Part shown: one piece after another, positions 1-6,907 of the stretch | Position numbering within the stretch: the first letter of the stretch is position 1 | Layout: each line of letters begins with the position of its first letter | NCBI GenBank assembly: GCA_052031065.1 | Contig: JBPEXY010000112.1 | Location: 1 to 9,478 of the forward strand | Direction: 5' to 3' | Length of the DNA stretch: 9,478 nt | DNA from: JBPEXY01 sp052031065 | GTDB lineage: Bacteria > Pseudomonadota > Gammaproteobacteria > Immundisolibacterales > Immundisolibacteraceae | The notes under the pieces: generated by a model | The model's input: only the letters and a program-made list of their open reading frames with translations | The model's database searches: none | Told to the model about the DNA's origin: nothing | Made by a program: the position numbers and the translations under genes

Positions 1-1
1 C

Positions 2-316
2 AGCCAACGCCACCTTGTTGAAGAAGGTAGCTCACCGGAACAGCAGTTTCGAATTGACATGGGCTATCAGACCACACCATCGACCCGGATCGACCTTGCC
101 CTGCGTCATGTCGACCAGCTGGCTGCCCTGAATGTGGACAGTTATACCGAGCTGGATGCTCATTTAAACTGGCAGCTAACTCCCAAACTGGATCTCTCTC
201 TGGTGGGTCGTAACCTGCTGGACAAACAACACCCGGAGACCAGGCCCTCATTTTTTGCCACTGAGCTCACCGAAAACGAACGTCAATTCCATCTACGCGT
301 GAACTACCGGTTCTGA
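2..316 (+). CDS. TonB-dependent outer-membrane receptor, C-terminal end (5' partial)
   Basis: The reading frame is open from base 2 and its start lies outside the window, so only about 104 C-terminal residues are visible. They show the alternating polar/hydrophobic pattern of transmembrane beta-strands. The segment 'SLVGRNLLDKQHPE' is typical of the last strands of TonB-dependent receptors. The protein ends in 'VNYRF', with the C-terminal phenylalanine expected of outer-membrane barrels recognised by the BAM machinery. Such receptors import siderophores, cobalamin or other ligands with energy from TonB-ExbB-ExbD; the ligand cannot be told from this fragment. The stop is 4 bases before the YfiR-like gene, so the two are almost certainly cotranscribed. 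Receptors of this kind next to YfiR proteins and hybrid kinases suggest a sensory rather than purely nutritional role, which is inference. Confidence 0.88.
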   Translation, partial: SQRHLVEEGSSPEQQFRIDMGYQTTPSTRIDLALRHVDQLAALNVDSYTELDAHLNWQLTPKLDLSLVGRNLLDKQHPETRPSFFATELTENERQFHLRVNYRF

Positions 317-320
317 ATCC

Positions 321-878
321 ATGAGCGCCGTTCATTTTCTCTGGATTGCCGGTAGACAACGGCTGCCCCGAACGCTGTTGGGGGCACTGCTACTGATTTT
401 GTTCATGCCGTTAGTGAAGGCAGAAACGTTTACCGAGAGTCAGGTAAAAGCAGTCTATCTCTACAACTTCGCTAACTTTGTCCGCTGGCCAGAGACAAGC
501 TTCCAACCGCACCCGGAGGAATTTCATTTTTGTAGTTATGAAGCAGACCATGAGGTAGTGCAGCATCTGCAGAGGCTGACAGCAGGGGAGACAATCAACG
601 GCCGCAGACTCGTCGTGCGCACCCTTGACTCGGGAGAACCACCGCTGGAATGCCAGCTTCTGTTTGTCAGCGATCTGCGCACAGAAACCGGCTACGGCCA
701 AATCCCCGGGCTGCTACTGGTCAGTGACCAGGAAAACTTTGTTGCCAGCGGTGGCATCATCGAACTGAGAACCTTAAACAGCCGGATACGCCCGCTGATT
801 CAGGTCGACCAACTGGATCGTGCAGGCTTATCCGCTAGTTCACAGCTATTGCGGCTTTCTGACCGCCAGACTGACTGA
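321..878 (+). CDS. YfiR/DUF4154 family periplasmic protein
   Basis: The 185-residue product has an N-terminal signal peptide: basic residues up to about 17, a hydrophobic core at 19-32 and a probable cleavage after 'VKA' (residue 34). The mature part opens with 'QVKAVYLYNFANFVRWP', the hallmark of the YfiR/DUF4154 family. It ends with the family pattern 'DRAGLSASSQLLRLS'. Only two cysteines are present in the mature part (C71 and C111), placed where a disulfide would be plausible. In Pseudomonas aeruginosa, YfiR is a periplasmic repressor of the CHASE8-bearing diguanylate cyclase YfiN and responds to redox and envelope state. Here the following gene encodes a CHASE8 hybrid kinase, so this protein is inferred to control that kinase's sensor domain. 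The ATG at 321 has no clear Shine-Dalgarno sequence; translation is probably coupled to the receptor gene ending 4 bases upstream. Confidence 0.9.
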   Translation: MSAVHFLWIAGRQRLPRTLLGALLLILFMPLVKAETFTESQVKAVYLYNFANFVRWPETSFQPHPEEFHFCSYEADHEVVQHLQRLTAGETINGRRLVVRTLDSGEPPLECQLLFVSDLRTETGYGQIPGLLLVSDQENFVASGGIIELRTLNSRIRPLIQVDQLDRAGLSASSQLLRLSDRQTD

Positions 879-891
879 CCGGGACGGCAAG

Positions 892-3753
892 GTGAACTGG
901 ATTCTCAAACTTCCGATCCGCTCAAAGATTCTGGCGATGATCAGTATTGCCGGGTTAAACGCGATGCTGATCATTTTTGTCGCACTGATCTACAACAGCT
1001 GGCAGCAGCAGCGCGAAGCTCTGGTGGACTCCCTGGAGATACTCGGTCAAAGTACCGCTGTTACCATCAGCGCCGCCGTCGCCTTTGAAGACACGCTCAC
1101 CGGCAGGGAAATTCTCTCCTCGCTGTCGAGCCACCCGGCCATTACCCGCGCGGTGGTCCGTTACAATGATGGTCGCCTGTTTGCGCAGCTCTACGCCGGG
1201 CAACAACCCACACCGAAGACTCCGATCGACCAGCACGCTGCCCCACAGGGCAATCAAACTCCGGCTACCGGCAACGCTTTCTATCTGCCCCTGGTGGAGT
1301 TAGCGCTTTCACAATCGGCCCGCTACCTGTCGACAGAGCAACCCATTCGCGTCAACGGCAAACCGGTTGGCTCCATCCTGCTTGAAGCGACCCTCACCGG
1401 TGTTTATCGGTCGATCATTGAGCAGACCTTTTTTCATCTCGCCGTATTTGTCGTCGGATTTATCTTCGCCGCCCTGCTAGTCAACAGACTGCAAAAAGTC
1501 ATTTCCGGGCCGATCACTGACCTGACAGAGAAGATGCGTAGTATCTCCGACAGCAATGACTACACGTTGCGAGCCGTGGTGGAAAACCCGGATGAACTCG
1601 GCGACCTGACTCAACGTTTCAACGAAATGCTCGAACAGATCGAGATTCGCGATACCGCCCTGAATGAGGCGCGTGATCAGGCCGACGACGCCAACCGCTC
1701 CAAATCACAGTTTCTTGCCAACATGAGCCATGAAATCCGCACCCCGATGAACGGTATGCTGGGCATGGCGGAGCTTCTTGAAAACACCAAACTTGACCCT
1801 AAGCAGCTGCGCTATCTGCAAATCATCCGCAGTTCAGGTGAGGCTCTGCTCAATGTGATTAACGACATACTCGATTTTTCCAAAATCGAGGCTGGCAAAA
1901 TGCATCTCGAACAGATTCCATTCGACCTGCGGAGTCTGATTGATCAAACCAGCGATCTGGTCAATGATCTGGCGGAAAAAAAGAGCAACCGGCTAACCGT
2001 TAGTTTCCCGGGAAATGACCCGGTCCATCTGATCGGAGATCCAACACGGGTCCGTCAGGTCATCAGCAATCTGTTAACCAATGCAATCAAGTTTACCGAG
2101 CATGGCAAGATAGAATTGTCGGTGCTCATCGCCGCTCGCAGTTCCAGCAGTGCCAGGTTAGTCGAAATTTCGGTCAGTGATACGGGTATCGGCATTGCCG
2201 AAGAGAAGCTGCAATCCATTTTTGAGGCTTTTACCCAGGCCGATGGATCAACGACCCGACAGTTTGGTGGCACCGGATTGGGGCTGGCGATCTCCAGTCA
2301 ACTGGCGCAGCTGATGAACGGTAGCCTGACCGCCACCAGCCTTCCCGGTAAGGGTTCCACCTTTACCTTCTCCTTCGCCGCCGAGCCCTGTTCTGCTCTG
2401 GTGATCCCCAAAACGGGACCAGTAACGCTCGAGGACCGCCGTTTTCTGGTAGTCGATGATCTTGAGGAAAACCGTCAACTACTCACGGAGCAACTAAACA
2501 GATGGAATTGCCAGATTGACATAGCGGCAAGCGCAACTGAGGCATTGCAACTGGCAATTGCAGCAAGCCAACGCCAGCAACCCTATGATGTAGCGCTGAT
2601 CGACTTCAACATGCCGGAGATTGACGGCAAAGAGTTAACGCAGACGCTGAAAAAACTCTCGGCAACCCGTGATACGAAGGTGATCATGATCAGTGCCGAC
2701 TGTTCCCTGTCCCTCGACGAAGTACGCAACGCAGGCGCTGTCACCCTGCTGGGTAACCCGCTTGACGAAGGGACTCTGCGGACAACATTGACAGAGATTT
2801 TCGGTCACTATCCTGAGCAGCTGGTACCGGCGACACTCGGGACACTGCCCTCGGAACAACACAGCGTACTCCTTACCCAGCCGATATTGCTGGCAGAAGA
2901 TAATGAAGTAAACCAGGAAGTTGCCAGAGACATGCTTGAGGCGATAGGCGTTAGCGTCGACATAGCGTCCAACGGCGCCGAAGCGGTGGAAATGGTTAAA
3001 CAGACCCCTTATCCACTGATACTGATGGATATCCACATGCCGGTAATGGACGGCCTCGAAGCCACCGCCAGGATTCGTGAGATCGATGCAAGCAACGGCA
3101 CCTATACCCATATCGTGGCATTGACTGCCAATGCCATGCAGGGAGACCGCGAACGCTTTCTGGCCGCCGGTATGGATGATTACCTCGGCAAGCCCTTTCA
3201 ACAGCAGATGTTACGGGAGCTGTTGCAACGCCAGGTCATCGCCATGAGTCTTGACTCGTCTCCAGACCCGCTTCCGGCGCCAGTTGAGAAGGTAGAAACA
3301 GAACCGCCGTCTGCCACTACAACCAACGAATCCAGTACCCCTGAAGTAGCTGACCAGGATACCGACAAGGAACCCGACATGCCCACTCAACCTGCTCTCG
3401 ATCCGGACACCATCGCCCAGTTGCGGGAATTCTACCGCGATGAACGTGCCGTAAAGCTGGAGCGGCTGATCAACATTTATCGTGACACTTCAGCTGATTC
3501 ACTGACCGACCTGCAACGCGGTGTCGGCGGCGATGACGCCGACACCATCGCCTCGGCAGCACATAAAATGAAGTCGTCCAGCGGCAATCTCGGTGCTCTC
3601 AAGCTTGCCTCCCTGCTCGAAGCGATGGAGCAAAAAGCACGTAGCCAACAGCTCGGCGGCGCTGTCGCCGAACTGGAACAGATTAAACAGGAATATCAAA
3701 ACGTGCTGACCGATCTTGACCGGGTCTGTAAAGAGCTGGTTGTTCACTCCTGA
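892..3753 (+). CDS. CHASE8-HAMP hybrid sensor histidine kinase with two REC domains and Hpt
   Basis: An inner-membrane phosphorelay kinase of 953 residues from GTG 892. That start lies 13 bases after the YfiR stop and leaves a short basic N-terminus before TM1. An upstream GTG at 820 would overlap the YfiR gene by 59 bases and is less likely. Order: TM1 about 13-34; periplasmic CHASE8 domain (around 'ISAAVAFED' and 'YNDGRLFAQ'); TM2 about 179-200; HAMP about 200-255; HisKA with 'MSHEIRTPMNG' (phospho-acceptor H280); HATPase with N-box N393/N397, G1 D430 and G2 'GGTGLGL' from 459; REC1 (D571); REC2 (D713, K767); an acidic, Pro/Thr-rich linker about 785-840; and Hpt with H891. REC1 has Asn622 where receivers carry an invariant lysine, so it is probably regulatory or inactive. 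The expected flow is H280 to D713 to H891 and on to a separate regulator. The output is unknown; no DNA-binding or GGDEF domain is present. Confidence 0.93.
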   Translation: MNWILKLPIRSKILAMISIAGLNAMLIIFVALIYNSWQQQREALVDSLEILGQSTAVTISAAVAFEDTLTGREILSSLSSHPAITRAVVRYNDGRLFAQLYAGQQPTPKTPIDQHAAPQGNQTPATGNAFYLPLVELALSQSARYLSTEQPIRVNGKPVGSILLEATLTGVYRSIIEQTFFHLAVFVVGFIFAALLVNRLQKVISGPITDLTEKMRSISDSNDYTLRAVVENPDELGDLTQRFNEMLEQIEIRDTALNEARDQADDANRSKSQFLANMSHEIRTPMNGMLGMAELLENTKLDPKQLRYLQIIRSSGEALLNVINDILDFSKIEAGKMHLEQIPFDLRSLIDQTSDLVNDLAEKKSNRLTVSFPGNDPVHLIGDPTRVRQVISNLLTNAIKFTEHGKIELSVLIAARSSSSARLVEISVSDTGIGIAEEKLQSIFEAFTQADGSTTRQFGGTGLGLAISSQLAQLMNGSLTATSLPGKGSTFTFSFAAEPCSALVIPKTGPVTLEDRRFLVVDDLEENRQLLTEQLNRWNCQIDIAASATEALQLAIAASQRQQPYDVALIDFNMPEIDGKELTQTLKKLSATRDTKVIMISADCSLSLDEVRNAGAVTLLGNPLDEGTLRTTLTEIFGHYPEQLVPATLGTLPSEQHSVLLTQPILLAEDNEVNQEVARDMLEAIGVSVDIASNGAEAVEMVKQTPYPLILMDIHMPVMDGLEATARIREIDASNGTYTHIVALTANAMQGDRERFLAAGMDDYLGKPFQQQMLRELLQRQVIAMSLDSSPDPLPAPVEKVETEPPSATTTNESSTPEVADQDTDKEPDMPTQPALDPDTIAQLREFYRDERAVKLERLINIYRDTSADSLTDLQRGVGGDDADTIASAAHKMKSSSGNLGALKLASLLEAMEQKARSQQLGGAVAELEQIKQEYQNVLTDLDRVCKELVVHS

Positions 3754-4529
3754 GAAGCGCCGACCACCTCACGCGACTGCGCCAACATCTGTCCGGCGGA
3801 TTGACGCAGGAACATCAGGTCGGCGCCCAGCAGAATAAACTGGAAACCCTGGTCGACCAACGGTTGCACCTGGTCTGCAGAAAGGGCAAAGGTTCCGGCG
3901 ACCGCACCGGCCTGTTCACAGGCGGCGACAATTTTACGCCGGGCATCGATCATCGACGGATGGTCAAACTGACCCAGCACACCGAGGGCAGCGCTCATAT
4001 CAAGCGGGCCCAGCAGAGCAACATCAACCCCCTCAACAGCAACAATTGCATCGATATTCGCAAGTGCTTCCGGGGTTTCAATCTGCACGGCAAACAGCAG
4101 GTTGTGGTTAGCATAACCGACGAACTCCGGCATCGGCATGGCGCCGAAACCGGCCTGTCGCGGCATCGACAGGCCGCGGGTACCGTCTGGCGGGTAACGG
4201 GCAGCAGCGACCGCTTCCTCTACCTCCTCGACTGACCGGACATTGGGCAGAATAATTCCTGCCGCGCCAGCATCGAGCAGTCGGCAGACATCCCTGGAGT
4301 GACAACCAGGAACACGCACGATCGGACAGATCCCACTCACTTCAGCAGCCCGCGACAGGTTTTCCATAGCGGCCGGTGATAACGGGCTGTGCTCCCCATC
4401 GAGCATCACAAAATCGTAACCCACGTGACCGAGAATCTCCGTGATCGCCGGTTCAGGCACCGCCTGCAGGTAACCAAACTGCACCAGGCCCTGATGAATT
4501 TTTTCCTTGACCTTATTGACTGCGAGCAT
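3744..4529 (-). CDS. HpcH/HpaI-family aldolase (2-oxo acid aldolase)
   Basis: A class II, divalent-metal-dependent pyruvate-type aldolase, 261 residues from the chosen start, close to the usual family length. It should cleave or form 2-keto-3-deoxy or 4-hydroxy-2-oxo acids to give pyruvate plus an aldehyde; the true substrate cannot be read from the sequence. Visible motifs are 'MLDGEHSP' (D44, catalytic H47), 'VRVP' (R72), 'QIETPEA' (metal ligand E151) and 'GPLDMSAALG' (metal ligand D177). Each is offset by exactly two residues from the positions known in E. coli HpcH (H45, R70, E149, D175). Two in-frame ATGs lie at 4535 and 4529. The AGGA at 4539-4536 directly abuts the first and is 6 bases from the second, so 4529 is preferred. 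The gene converges on the hybrid kinase, overlapping its 3' end by 10 bases, and stands alone on its strand. Confidence 0.9.
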   Translation of the reverse strand: MLAVNKVKEKIHQGLVQFGYLQAVPEPAITEILGHVGYDFVMLDGEHSPLSPAAMENLSRAAEVSGICPIVRVPGCHSRDVCRLLDAGAAGIILPNVRSVEEVEEAVAAARYPPDGTRGLSMPRQAGFGAMPMPEFVGYANHNLLFAVQIETPEALANIDAIVAVEGVDVALLGPLDMSAALGVLGQFDHPSMIDARRKIVAACEQAGAVAGTFALSADQVQPLVDQGFQFILLGADLMFLRQSAGQMLAQSREVVGASQE

Positions 4530-4711
4530 AACCATTCCTGTTCAGATAGAGGGGCCGGTCGAATGACGTAAGAGCGACTTCAGCCAGTCCAGATTATTTA
4601 TTGAATCATCGCCACATCGGTCCACCCGGATCAATATTCGTATTACCCGCATTAGCCGCGCCAGTCACACCAGAGCGCCGCAAATTGCCCGGAGCGCCTG
4701 TCGGGAGTGAC
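4530..4711. other. Divergent intergenic region between aldolase and REC-Hpt genes
   Basis: About 180 bases separate the two divergently read starts and must hold both promoters. I see the AGGA of the aldolase at one end and the GGGAG of the REC-Hpt gene at the other. There is an AT-rich patch around 4591-4608. No convincing -35/-10 pair, operator palindrome or small gene is visible. Confidence 0.5.
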
Positions 4712-5521
4712 ATGACCCCTATGCCCGACCAACCGAACAGCCCCCCGGCGATACTGATCGTTGACGATAACCCGGTCAACGTCAATCTGCTATCAGCAAT
4801 GCTGTCCGGAATGGACATCCACCCGCTTACCGCAACCAATGGTCTGCAGGCGGTAGAACTCGCCCGCAACAGCAAATTTGACCTGATTTTGATGGATCTG
4901 CAGATGCCGTTGATGGACGGCTACCAGGCCGCAGCACTGATCCGGGCTGAGGGTGGGCTGCACCAGCCTCGAATTGTGGCAGTTACGGCCACCCTCTGGG
5001 GTGAGGAACAAGCCGATAGCCAACCCCGACCTTTCGATGAGGTCATTTTCAAACCCGTTGACTTTGCCACGCTGGAACAGTTAATCGAGCGCTGGCTTTC
5101 GGTTCCATACCAGGCAACTTCCGCGGTTAACCCCCCACCGCTTAGCAGCCAGACACCGGGCGAACCGCTGTCAGCACTCGATGAGACAGCTCTGCAGCAG
5201 CTACTCAACCAATATCCACAGCGGCGCCGGGAGCAGTTAGCGGAACTGGTCACCCTGTTCGTCGAATCATCAGAACAGATCATCAGTGACCTTAAACGCG
5301 CTGTAGAGAACGGCGACCTGAAAACCGTGGAGCGCAACGCTCACGCGCTAAAATCCAGTTGCGGCAATCTCGCCGCGATAAAACTGATGGAGACCTGCGC
5401 AGAACTGGAACGAGATTGCCATTCGCTTACCGCAAACCAGCAGCAGGCACTGCTGGCAAGGCTTCTGGAACAGTACATTGCGGCCAAAACCGCGCTGCTA
5501 ACCCTCCCAGACGCTAACTGA
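4712..5521 (+). CDS. Response regulator with Hpt domain (REC-Hpt), no output domain
   Basis: A soluble 269-residue phosphorelay protein. The receiver domain (about residues 10-130) has 'ILIVDDNPVN' acidic residues, phospho-acceptor D62 in 'LILMDLQMP', 'AVTA' and K114 in 'IFKPVD', so it looks fully active. A proline-rich linker follows, about 130-155. The Hpt domain (about 160-260) carries 'HALKSSCGNLAAIKL' with phosphorylatable H211. There is no kinase, DNA-binding or enzymatic output domain, so it should relay or buffer phosphate between other proteins. The start is ATG 4712, preceded by GGGAG at 4703-4707 with 4-base spacing. The frame stays open up to TTG 4601, but that extension looks non-domain and has no ribosome site. 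Its Hpt closely resembles the Hpt of the hybrid kinase two genes upstream, suggesting a shared pathway; this link is inferred. Confidence 0.88.
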   Translation: MTPMPDQPNSPPAILIVDDNPVNVNLLSAMLSGMDIHPLTATNGLQAVELARNSKFDLILMDLQMPLMDGYQAAALIRAEGGLHQPRIVAVTATLWGEEQADSQPRPFDEVIFKPVDFATLEQLIERWLSVPYQATSAVNPPPLSSQTPGEPLSALDETALQQLLNQYPQRRREQLAELVTLFVESSEQIISDLKRAVENGDLKTVERNAHALKSSCGNLAAIKLMETCAELERDCHSLTANQQQALLARLLEQYIAAKTALLTLPDAN

Positions 5522-5552
5522 AAAAGATGTATCCCGCCGCCAACGACGACTC

Positions 5553-6032
5553 TCAAAGCAGGTTGATTAACTCAACCTCTAGAGCCGCGCTGGTCACCGT
5601 TAGCAGCGCCACCGACACTGGCAGTTTGAATCGACGACGACCGGCGCTGCCGGGGTTGAGCCACCGAAGCGCCGGCCCATTTTCCTGACCCCTGTCATCC
5701 CACTCGGGGCGATGAGAGTGGCCGTAAACCACCAGGTCGTAATGTTTCATGGCCATTTGGTCGGCGCTCTGATCACGGTCATGGCAGAGCAATATCCGCC
5801 AGCCATCAATGTTCACCGCTTCGGTCTCATTGAGCTGTCTGGCCCACGGTTGGCCCAGGTCGACATTGCCCCTCACTGCAGTGACTGGTGCTATCGCTTC
5901 CAACTGCGCAATGACGCCCCCCTTGCCGATATCACCGGCATGCAGAATCTGATCCACTTCGGCAAATATCTTCAACACTTCCGGCCGGACCAGACCATGG
6001 GTATCACTGATTACCCCGACCAGGGTCTTCAT
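5553..6032 (-). CDS. YfcE/MJ0936-type metallophosphoesterase
   Basis: A 159-residue cytosolic calcineurin-like phosphodiesterase of the short YfcE family, which hydrolyses phosphodiesters such as bis-pNPP in vitro; physiological substrates are generally unknown. The dinuclear metal site is complete: 'ISDTHG' (D10, H12), 'HAGD' (D34), 'RGNVD' (N56), H84 and 'YGHSH' (H105, H107). The usual 'LTHGH' loop reads 'LCHDRD', keeping the metal-binding first histidine but losing the glycine and second histidine. The 'NPGS' motif near the C-terminus is also typical of the family. The ATG at 6032 is preceded by GAG 5 bases upstream, with GAGG a little further away. The gene lies 42 bases after the SDR stop on the same strand, so it is probably cotranscribed with it. 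Its 3' end faces the REC-Hpt gene 31 bases away. Confidence 0.9.
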   Translation of the reverse strand: MKTLVGVISDTHGLVRPEVLKIFAEVDQILHAGDIGKGGVIAQLEAIAPVTAVRGNVDLGQPWARQLNETEAVNIDGWRILLCHDRDQSADQMAMKHYDLVVYGHSHRPEWDDRGQENGPALRWLNPGSAGRRRFKLPVSVALLTVTSAALEVELINLL

Positions 6033-6074
6033 TCACTCAGCACCTCGGCGACCCTGGTTACCCGCACCAAAGAG

Positions 6075-6827
6075 TCACTGCGCGCGCCATCCACCATCAA
6101 CGCTGAGGATCGTGCCGGTGATATAGGCGGCCTCCGCAGAAGCCAGAAACAGAATCGAACTGGCCACCTCTTCAGGCTCGCCCCACCGACCCAGCGGTGT
6201 CCTGCCAGCGATCATCGCGCCAACCTGATCATCATCACTGAGACCTTCGGTCATGCCGGTCAACAGGCCACCCGGTGCGACACCATTTACCCGTACACCC
6301 TGTTCAGCATATTCGCAGGCAACCTGTTTGATCAGACCAACGGTACCAAATTTGGACACCGTGTAGGCGGTACCCCCACCACCGGCGCCCAAACCGGCGA
6401 TGGATGCGGTCATGACTATATTGCCCTGACTCTCGATAAGTGCCGGCAGGGCTGCCCGACAACCATGAAAATAGCCTTTAAGATTGACATTAATCACCTG
6501 GTCCCAAAGGGTATCGGTGGTTTCCATACAGCTGGCGAAACCGTCAAAAACCCCGGCATTATTGACAAAAACATCCAGCGATCCATAGGCTCCAAGGGTA
6601 TCGTTAACCAGCTGCTCAACACTGTGCCAGTGGCTTGTATCGACCTGCAGGAACAGCCCATCGCCACCGCGCCGGTTGATCTGCTCGACCACCTGCGCGC
6701 CATCCTCTTCAATCACATCAGCGACCACCACCTGCGCCCCTTCACGGGCAAAAGCCTCAGCCGTCGCCTTGCCAACCCCTGAACCCCCACCGGTCACAAT
6801 CACCGTTTTATTGTTAAATCGCGCCAT
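6075..6827 (-). CDS. Short-chain dehydrogenase/reductase (classical SDR, NAD-type)
   Basis: A 250-residue classical SDR, full length for the family. The Rossmann glycine motif is 'TGGGSGVG' (residues 12-19). D37 at the end of beta-2 predicts preference for NAD(H) over NADP(H). Further motifs are 'NNAG' (89-92) and the catalytic tetrad N114, S142, Y155 ('YTVSK') and K159. The C-terminal 'GTILSVDGGW' is the usual FabG/glucose-dehydrogenase-like ending. It should oxidise or reduce a hydroxyl/carbonyl group; the substrate cannot be assigned from sequence. GGAG followed by 8 bases and ATG gives a good ribosome site. It follows the symporter by 80 bases and precedes the phosphoesterase by 42 bases on the same strand. 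A link between the transported acid and this dehydrogenase is possible but unproven. Confidence 0.92.
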   Translation of the reverse strand: MARFNNKTVIVTGGGSGVGKATAEAFAREGAQVVVADVIEEDGAQVVEQINRRGGDGLFLQVDTSHWHSVEQLVNDTLGAYGSLDVFVNNAGVFDGFASCMETTDTLWDQVINVNLKGYFHGCRAALPALIESQGNIVMTASIAGLGAGGGGTAYTVSKFGTVGLIKQVACEYAEQGVRVNGVAPGGLLTGMTEGLSDDDQVGAMIAGRTPLGRWGEPEEVASSILFLASAEAAYITGTILSVDGGWRAQ

Positions 6828-6867
6828 CTGTTCACTCCAGTTTGCTGCAGTCCGAAATCAAAAAATT

Positions 6868-6893
6868 CGCTGTTGGCGATATAACACTCTGCG
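6868..6893 (-). terminator. Weak terminator-like hairpin after the symporter gene
   Basis: Read on the minus strand, CGC and TGTT pair with AACA and GCG around an 8-base loop, with a 4-base bulge (AGAG) on one side. A run of six T follows at 6865-6860, two bases after the stem. The stem is short and imperfect, so it may only partly reduce read-through into the SDR gene. Confidence 0.3.
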
Positions 6894-6907
6894 CTCACCA
6901 GCTACCA

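Noticed and set aside
820..891. Upstream GTG start for the hybrid kinase
   Set aside because: It would overlap the YfiR coding sequence by 59 bases and add 24 residues before the basic N-terminus; GTG 892 fits the gene spacing and TM1 better.
2635..3201. A 188-codon minus-strand open frame within the kinase gene
   Set aside because: It is antisense to the clear REC1-REC2 coding region and its product has no recognisable motif.
3801..4235. A 144-codon plus-strand open frame opposite the aldolase
   Set aside because: The minus strand carries all catalytic motifs of the HpcH/HpaI family; the plus-strand product is motif-free.
4601..4711. N-terminal extension of the REC-Hpt protein from TTG 4601
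   Set aside because: The extra residues are proline-rich with no domain, and the GGGAG ribosome site points to ATG 4712.
5712..6782. A 356-codon open frame on the plus strand across two minus-strand genes
   Set aside because: It lies antisense to the phosphoesterase and SDR genes, which have complete family motifs. The translated product shows no domain, and it runs through both genes and the gap between them, as expected for a chance frame.
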